A stretch of 9,245 nt of DNA. Origin: Thermodesulfobacteriota bacterium (lineage in GTDB: Bacteria; Desulfobacterota; RBG-13-43-22). A model generated the notes under the pieces. It made no database searches. It saw only the letters and a program-made list of their open reading frames with translations, and was not told the DNA's origin. The stretch lies in contig JALOOY010000027.1 in the NCBI GenBank assembly GCA_025454185.1, positions 1 through 9,245 on the forward strand, read 5' to 3'. Shown here piece after piece: positions 5,014 through 9,245 of this stretch; within the stretch, counting starts at the first letter, position 1; the number at the start of each line of letters is the position of its first letter. Both the position numbers and the translations under genes were made by a program.

Positions 5014-5956
5014 ACAGACCGTAAAGCTTCCGCACCCATCCCCATTCCCGCTCCAAACCCTCCATCATGGAAACCTGCGGATCATAGCTCAATTCCTGCT
5101 TGATTTTTTCCAAACTGGCGCTGGTGTGCCGCACGTCGCCTTTCTGAACCGGCTGGTAATCCACGCGGACCGGCCGGCCCGAGATCCGCTGCAGGGCCTC
5201 CAGGATCTCGTTGAGGGTGTGGCGGCTGCCGCCGCCGATATTGTAGACGTTTCCATCCCGCCCCGCCTCCAGGGCCCCCAGGCAGCCCTGAACGATATCG
5301 CTGATAAAGGTGAAGTCCCGGGACTGCTCCCCGTCGCCCCAGACGATCAGCGGTTCCTGCTGCAGGATGGCCTTGCAGAAGCGGTGGAATGCCATGTCGG
5401 GGCGCTGCCGGGGTCCATAGACTGTAAAAAAACGCAGCGCCACCGTGGGCACCCCGAAGTTTTTATAATAGAGGTAGGCCAGGTACTCTCCGGCCGCCTT
5501 GGAGACCCCATAGGGGGATACCGGGCGCAGGACCGACTCTTCCCGCATGGGCAGGTCGTCCGTATCGCCGTACAGGGACGAGGAGGAGGCATACAAAAAT
5601 TTCTTGATCCCCTCCCCCCGGCAGGCCTCCAGCAGTTGCTGGGTGGCCAGGATGTTGTTATCCGAATAGGTCCGAAAATTCTCGCCCCAACTGGCCCGCA
5701 CGCCGGCCTGGGCCGCCAAATGGACCACCGCGTCCAGGGGCTTGACCAGGGCCACCAGATCGGTCTCCAGCAGGTCGGCCTCGATGAATTCGAAGGCGGA
5801 CTGGGAGCGCAGGCCCTCCAGGTTATTCTCCTTAAACCGGCGGGGGTAGTAATCCATGAAATTGTCGATGCCGACAACCTGGTGATTCCGGGCGATCAGG
5901 GCTTCCGCCAGGTGGGAGCCGATGAAACCGGCGACGCCGGTGATCAGGATTTTCAT
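5012..5956 (-). CDS. NAD-dependent nucleotide-sugar epimerase (extended SDR family)
   Basis: The 314-residue protein is an extended short-chain dehydrogenase acting on a nucleotide sugar. The Rossmann NAD-binding motif G-x2-G-x2-G is GVAGFIG (7-13), with D31 ending the second strand for NAD preference; HLAAQAG (79-85) follows. The catalytic set is S/T in ASSSSLYG (123-130) plus Y149-x3-K153 in YGVSK. TVYGPRQRPDMA (178-189) and RDFTFISD (213-220) are typical of sugar-nucleotide epimerases. The opening with DNFMDYY (31-37) is closest in style to UDP-glucuronate 4-epimerases, but UDP-glucose 4-epimerase or a dehydratase cannot be excluded. The start has AAGGAG nearby. It follows the deacetylase gene after a 183-base gap full of repeats and probably feeds sugar to this cluster. 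Confidence 0.88.
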   Translation of the reverse strand: MKILITGVAGFIGSHLAEALIARNHQVVGIDNFMDYYPRRFKENNLEGLRSQSAFEFIEADLLETDLVALVKPLDAVVHLAAQAGVRASWGENFRTYSDNNILATQQLLEACRGEGIKKFLYASSSSLYGDTDDLPMREESVLRPVSPYGVSKAAGEYLAYLYYKNFGVPTVALRFFTVYGPRQRPDMAFHRFCKAILQQEPLIVWGDGEQSRDFTFISDIVQGCLGALEAGRDGNVYNIGGGSRHTLNEILEALQRISGRPVRVDYQPVQKGDVRHTSASLEKIKQELSYDPQVSMMEGLEREWGWVRKLYGL

Positions 5957-6001
5957 TTATTGCTCCTTCATGTCCAACAATGTTTTCAACCTTTAGCAGT
6001 C

Positions 6002-6022
6002 ATGCCGGACTCGATCCGGCAT
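6002..6022. repeat. Short palindromic repeat ATGCCGGA-CTCGA-TCCGGCAT
   Basis: Perfect 8-base arms (6002-6009 and 6015-6022) surround CTCGA. The surrounding text, TCATGCCGGACTCGATCCGG then CATCCAG, resembles a palindromic sequence that recurs in many bacterial genomes. It lies in the 183-base gap upstream of the epimerase, next to the element at 6039-6118. Confidence 0.65.
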
Positions 6023-6038
6023 CCAGGGGCTCAGCAGA

Positions 6039-6118
6039 GTAGGGGTGGGGTTTACCCCCACCCGCCGCGGGGTTGCCCTGGGTGGCTAAGGGCGGGAGGC
6101 CATAAAACCCGCCCCTAC
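6039..6118. repeat. 80-base MITE-like element with terminal inverted repeats
   Basis: GTAGGGGTGGGGTTTA (6039-6054) and TAAAACCCGCCCCTAC (6103-6118) are inverted copies matching at 14 of 16 positions, and one of the two mismatches would still pair as G-U in RNA. The interior has further symmetric GC-rich pieces (CCCACCC, GGGTGG, GGGCGGG). It codes for nothing and looks like a miniature dispersed repeat. No clear target-site duplication is seen. Confidence 0.6.
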
Positions 6119-6139
6119 AAAAAAATCCCTTATCCTTTG

Positions 6140-6925
6140 CTATCGGGGTTTAAGACGCGCGTAAAGATTTCCCAGACCGGGTCGGCTGAAAACAAACAGG
6201 GTTTTCCGCAGCCACCCCGCCCCGGTATCCTCCACGGTAATCCGTTTCAAACGCCAGGGGTCGCCTCCGGGGATATTCAACCCCCGCTCCGTGGTGCAGC
6301 AGGCCGTGAAGCCGAATTCCCGGGCTGCCTCCAGGCTGGCGGCATTATAGCGGCCTCCGGGCCAGCAAAGGCAAGTACTTTTTTTCCCCAGGTGCTGCTG
6401 GAAGGACTCCTGGGAAAGGCGCAGGCTTTCCCGTAAGGCCTCAACGTCGGCAAAGAGGTTCTTGGTGTGCTCATGGGTGTGGGATTCGATGCGCACCAGG
6501 CCCTCTCCTTCCAGTTGGCGGGCCTCCGGCCAAGTCAAAGCCATGCGCTCCGGCCTCCCGGCTTCCTGCAGCTCCCGACACTCCTGATGGGTAAAAATCC
6601 GCTGCCGGTCCACCGCTTCCCGTTCTCTTCCGGACCAGCCGGTGACCAGAAAGATGGTGGCCTTGAGGCCGAACTTTTTTAAAATGGGATAGGCATAGCG
6701 GTAGTTGTCCAGGTAGCCGTCGTCGAAGGTCAGGACCAGCGCCTTTTCGTTCAGGGCCTTCTTCCCCGCCATCCAGTCCAGCAGCTCATCCAGAAACAGA
6801 GTACGGTAGCCCGACCGCTGCAGAAAGGCCATCTGGGCCGCGAAATGTTCCGGCGTAACCGTGACCATGTCTCCGGGCCGGGGATTAACGTGATGGTAGG
6901 TCAGGACAGGCACGGCCTTAACCAT
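6140..6925 (-). CDS. Polysaccharide deacetylase (NodB/CE4 family)
   Basis: This 261-residue enzyme should remove acetyl groups from an N-acetylated sugar. It opens with VPVLTYHHV (5-13), common in this subfamily. The metal-binding NodB motif 1 is TFDDGY (66-71) with the catalytic base and metal aspartates D68 and D69. Motif 2 is SHTHEH (148-153) with metal histidines H149 and H153, and motif 3 is CWPGGRY (187-193). The 70 or so residues between motifs 1 and 2 include an insert (about 98-128) longer than in minimal NodB proteins. No signal peptide or membrane segment is evident, so it may act in the cytoplasm on a lipid-linked glycan. Its ATG overlaps the end of the GT4 gene by 8 bases, which implies coupled translation and a shared pathway. 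Confidence 0.92.
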   Translation of the reverse strand: MVKAVPVLTYHHVNPRPGDMVTVTPEHFAAQMAFLQRSGYRTLFLDELLDWMAGKKALNEKALVLTFDDGYLDNYRYAYPILKKFGLKATIFLVTGWSGREREAVDRQRIFTHQECRELQEAGRPERMALTWPEARQLEGEGLVRIESHTHEHTKNLFADVEALRESLRLSQESFQQHLGKKSTCLCWPGGRYNAASLEAAREFGFTACCTTERGLNIPGGDPWRLKRITVEDTGAGWLRKTLFVFSRPGLGNLYARLKPR

Positions 6926-8063
6926 GGGCCGGCCGTCCTTCTTTGTCCCGCCGGACCCGGCGGTAGACCTCCAGGACCTTCTCCCCCATCCGTTCCAGGG
7001 TGTGTTCTTTCTCTATCAGTCTCTGCCCTGCCGATCCCAGGCGCCCGGCCCGTTCCGGGTCCCGGAGCAGGTCCAGCAGGGCTTCGGCCAGGGCCTGGGG
7101 GTCTTCCGGCGGTATCAGCAGGCCGTTGACCCCGGAAGAAACGATTTCGGGAATTCCGCCCACTCGGGTGGCCACGACCGGCTTGCCCATGGCCAGGGCC
7201 TGTAAAAGAAACTGCGGAACCCCTTCGGCCGCAGAGGAAATCACCCCCACCTCGGTCAGGGCCAGGATCTCCGGGATGTCCCCGCGGTGCCCGGTCAAAA
7301 TAAAAAAAGACTCCAGTCCCTGCGCAATGATCGCCTTCTGAATGCGCTCCCTTCCCGGCCCTTCGCCCACAAACAGAAAACGGACATCCGGGAAAGCCTC
7401 CAAAACCCGGCGGGCGGCGGCAATGACGATCTCATGGCGCTTCTGGGTCCGCAACACGGCCACCAGGGAAATGATTCGGGCTTCCTCCGCCAGCCCCAGG
7501 GATCGTTTCAATGCCCGGTTCGCAGGCCGTGGGGAAAAAAGGGACGTGTCCACACCCGTGGGGATGGACACCACCCTTTCAGCCGGGATCTTGTGGGTCC
7601 GCAGCAGGTCCCGGCGGATATGTTCGCCGGCGGTGATGATAGCGTCGGGGAAATAATAGAGCCGGTTGAGGCCGGGGCGCTTGACCGGCACGGAAATGTG
7701 CCGGGTCCGCACCAGGGCCGGTATCCCGGTCCAGCGCGCCGCCAGGGCCCCGGCCCAACTGTCCACGGAACTGTGGGTATGCAGCACCTCCACGCCCAGC
7801 TCTTCCACCAGGCGCATTATTTTTCGAATGGCGCCCAGGTCCCAGGGCCGCCTTATTTTCCGGTAGAAGACCCTGGTCCCCAGGTCCTCCGCCTCCCGGC
7901 CCAGTCGGGTGCCCGGCGGACAGAGCAGGTATAGATGGTGCCCCAGACGCTGATGGATCTTCATCTCCGCCAGGATGCGCATCTCCTGCCCGCCCCACCC
8001 CTCCGACCACTCGGTATGCAGGATGGTGAACTTTTTGTCGGCTTTTTTGGCCACAGTCGGCAT
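6918..8063 (-). CDS. GT4-family glycosyltransferase (LPS/surface glycan)
   Basis: This 381-residue retaining glycosyltransferase has a GT-B fold. The N-terminal half has FTILHTEWSEGWGGQE (12-27, glycine-rich acceptor-side loop) and LHTHSSVDSWAG (94-105). The C-terminal nucleotide-sugar half has PTGVDTSLFSP (168-178), FVGEGPGRERIQ (231-242) and EGVPQFLLQALAMGKPVV (280-297). In the usual E-x7-E donor motif the second glutamate is replaced by Q288, a variant I know from other LPS-type GT4 proteins. I place the start at the ATG at 8063; the open frame extends to a TTG at 8093, but those ten codons lie in the heptad repeat and look unrelated. No clear ribosome site precedes either start. The sugar donor and acceptor cannot be told from sequence. 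Confidence 0.88.
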   Translation of the reverse strand: MPTVAKKADKKFTILHTEWSEGWGGQEMRILAEMKIHQRLGHHLYLLCPPGTRLGREAEDLGTRVFYRKIRRPWDLGAIRKIMRLVEELGVEVLHTHSSVDSWAGALAARWTGIPALVRTRHISVPVKRPGLNRLYYFPDAIITAGEHIRRDLLRTHKIPAERVVSIPTGVDTSLFSPRPANRALKRSLGLAEEARIISLVAVLRTQKRHEIVIAAARRVLEAFPDVRFLFVGEGPGRERIQKAIIAQGLESFFILTGHRGDIPEILALTEVGVISSAAEGVPQFLLQALAMGKPVVATRVGGIPEIVSSGVNGLLIPPEDPQALAEALLDLLRDPERAGRLGSAGQRLIEKEHTLERMGEKVLEVYRRVRRDKEGRPAHG

Positions 8064-8081
8064 AGAAAGAACTACAAAATT

Positions 8082-8116
8082 ATCAATTATCAATTGTTAA
8101 TTCTTAATTGTTAACG
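8082..8116. repeat. AT-rich heptad tandem array
   Basis: Five degenerate seven-base units run end to end on the plus strand: ATCAATT, ATCAATT, GTTAATT, CTTAATT, GTTAACG. The array sits directly upstream of the GT4 start. The same unit type occurs in the palindrome at 4989-5013. Confidence 0.65.
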
Positions 8117-8153
8117 GAAAAGAACGATGCCTTGCTTCTTGATTTTCCGTTTT

Positions 8154-8223
8154 TGCTTCCATCTTCTATCTTCCGTCTTCCTTCTGTCTTCCGTCCTCTG
8201 ATCTCCGTCCTCTGGTCTCTGCC
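8154..8223. repeat. Pyrimidine-rich heptad tandem array
   Basis: Ten degenerate seven-base units fill this stretch, such as ATCTTCC, GTCTTCC, TTCCGTC and CTCCGTC. The clearest part is a 14-base repeat, TCCGTCCTCTGATC (8190-8203) and TCCGTCCTCTGGTC (8204-8217), with one difference. It is almost purely C/T on the plus strand and ends at the acyltransferase stop codon. With the array at 8082-8116 it fills most of the 159-base gap between two genes. Confidence 0.65.
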
Positions 8224-9113
8224 TACTCCCTCGGCCACGCCTGATACGGCCTGGTCTTCCAGCGCTGGTGGACCCAAAAATAATGATCCGGGTAACGGCG
8301 GGCCATGTCTTCGATGACCCTGCTGTATTGCCGGGTGTTCTCCTCGATTTCCTTGGTCCGGTCCCCGTCAAAATCCAGCCAGGGCAAGGCCGGCTGCATC
8401 TCCACCCGATAGCGACCCTGTCCCTCGTAGATCATGAACCCCGGCACCACCGGCGCTCCGGTGCTCTTGATCAACAGGGCCAATCCCTTGTTGGTGCAGG
8501 CCCGTTTGCCGAAAAAATCCACGAAGACCCCGTCTTTCCAGTCGATATTCTGATCCATGAGGATCCCCAGATTGCGCCCCTCCCGCAGCAGCCTGATCAG
8601 GGTCCGCATGGAACGTTCCTTGGTCACCACCCGATTGCCGCTGATTTCCCGCAAAGTGCGGGACAATTTCTCCGCCGGTTCGAAGTCCAACGGCTTCACC
8701 ACCACGTAGGTGGGGTCGAAAACATAGCCGAAAGCATTGACCATCAATTCCCAGCAGCCGAAATGGCCGGTCAGAAAGGCCACCCCTTTGCCCAGGGCTT
8801 TGGCCTGTTGGTAGTGTTCGATTCCGCTGAAGCGGACATACTCTTGGACGCGCTCGGCGCCAAAGCGAAAAAGATATAGGGCCTCGAAAAAATGCCGGCC
8901 GATCCCCCGAAAGCACTGTCGGACCAGGTCCCGGCGCTCCGCCTCGGTTTTTTGGCCCCCGAAGGCCGTGGTTAGATTCTGAAAAGCGATTTCCCGGCGC
9001 CGTTTCAACAGGTGATAGAACAGGGTCCCCAGGCCTTCTCCCAGGCGCAGTCCTACCGGCCGGGGGATCAGGGAAAGGGTCCGCACCAGCGCGTAAAGCA
9101 GGGCGTATATCAT
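8223..9113 (-). CDS. Lipid A biosynthesis acyltransferase (LpxL/HtrB family)
   Basis: The 296-residue inner-membrane enzyme adds a secondary acyl chain to lipid A (family knowledge), using acyl-ACP. A hydrophobic N-terminal segment (3-18 with 24-36) anchors it. The catalytic H-x4-E is H117 to E122 in TGHFGCWELM (115-124). ILMDQNIDW (184-192) and VHQRWKTRP (281-289) are further family signatures, and the length fits LpxL/LpxM (about 300). Its ATG overlaps the stop of the upstream heptosyltransferase-like gene in ATGA, a sign of coupled translation. Which acyl chain and position it uses is not visible. LpxM-type, or a related acyltransferase of another glycolipid, is possible. Confidence 0.92.
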   Translation of the reverse strand: MIYALLYALVRTLSLIPRPVGLRLGEGLGTLFYHLLKRRREIAFQNLTTAFGGQKTEAERRDLVRQCFRGIGRHFFEALYLFRFGAERVQEYVRFSGIEHYQQAKALGKGVAFLTGHFGCWELMVNAFGYVFDPTYVVVKPLDFEPAEKLSRTLREISGNRVVTKERSMRTLIRLLREGRNLGILMDQNIDWKDGVFVDFFGKRACTNKGLALLIKSTGAPVVPGFMIYEGQGRYRVEMQPALPWLDFDGDRTKEIEENTRQYSRVIEDMARRYPDHYFWVHQRWKTRPYQAWPRE

Positions 9114-9245
9114 CCCGGGGACCTTTCCTGCTGCGGGTGAACCGGGCCTTCCGTCCTTAAAAGGCCCTCGATCGCTTCCAGCACCTCCCGGGGAGCGATG
9201 GCTTCCAGACAGTCGTAGCGACCCTGGCAGGTGGGCTTTTTATAG
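9110..9245 (-). CDS. C-terminal end of a heptosyltransferase-like GT9 protein (partial)
   Basis: The gene enters from the right edge and only its last 44 codons are present. They read YKKPTCQGRYDCLEAIAP, then REVLEAIEGLL and a hydrophilic tail, ending in a TGA at 9110-9112. The pattern of a short helix (DCLEAI-x-P-x-EVLEAI-x-LL) matches the end of ADP-heptose:LPS heptosyltransferases (RfaF/WaaF, GT9), including the cysteine pair common in deltaproteobacterial versions. It overlaps the acyltransferase start by 4 bases. The catalytic domain lies outside the window, so the exact member is uncertain. Confidence 0.68.
   Translation of the reverse strand, partial: YKKPTCQGRYDCLEAIAPREVLEAIEGLLRTEGPVHPQQERSPG

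Noticed and set aside
5126..6436. Long plus-strand open frame (436 codons) opposite the epimerase and deacetylase
   Set aside because: It runs antisense through two well-supported genes and a repeat gap, has low-complexity Gly/Pro/Gln-rich text and no recognisable domain. High GC makes such shadow frames common.
8064..8093. TTG at 8093 as the GT4 start
   Set aside because: The extra ten codons are translated from the AT-rich heptad repeat and its edge. The conserved protein begins after the ATG at 8063.
8154..8223. CRISPR array
   Set aside because: The units are seven bases, contiguous and degenerate. There are no spacers and no cas genes.

Overview
The window is GC-rich chromosomal DNA from a Gram-negative bacterium: one strand carries lipid A acyltransferase and LPS-type glycosyltransferase genes. 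Gene order and protein style suggest an anaerobic deltaproteobacterium (Desulfobacterota-like), but this is an inference with no marker gene behind it. Genes are packed into two leftward operons separated by a small rightward block.

Left block (about 1-3400). A broken VapC/PIN-toxin tail lies at the very edge, next to an integron attC-like half-site. Then comes a leftward molybdate-uptake operon: a PadR-family regulator first, followed by modA, modB and modC with overlaps or gaps of only a few bases. ModC is short and has no C-terminal molybdate-binding domain. A MoaD/ThiS-like sulfur carrier is transcribed divergently. The 385-base gap between padR and this gene holds stem-loops and an operator-like palindrome, so uptake of molybdate and use of molybdenum (or tungsten) for the pterin cofactor may be controlled from one spot.

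Middle block (about 3700-4650). A sigma70-like promoter, a clear Mn2+ riboswitch (yybP-ykoY type) with an overlapping intrinsic terminator, and a GDT1/UPF0016 membrane protein with two EMGDKT motifs form a manganese-responsive efflux unit. The alternative base pairings of riboswitch and terminator can be read directly from the sequence.

Right block (about 4700-9245, all leftward). In transcription order: the end of a heptosyltransferase-like GT9 gene, an LpxL/HtrB-type acyltransferase, a GT4 glycosyltransferase, a NodB-type polysaccharide deacetylase, a nucleotide-sugar epimerase and a 57-residue Trm112/UPF0434 zinc-ribbon protein. The first pair and the GT4/deacetylase pair overlap by 4 and 8 bases. 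Together they look like an LPS core or surface glycan assembly cluster. The gaps in this block are filled with non-coding repeats: two heptad-period arrays, an AT-rich perfect palindrome, an 80-base element with terminal inverted repeats, and GC-rich stem-loops.

No tRNA, rRNA, CRISPR array or complete insertion sequence was seen. The best candidates for new biology are the PadR-led mod operon with its structured leader and the intergenic repeat families.
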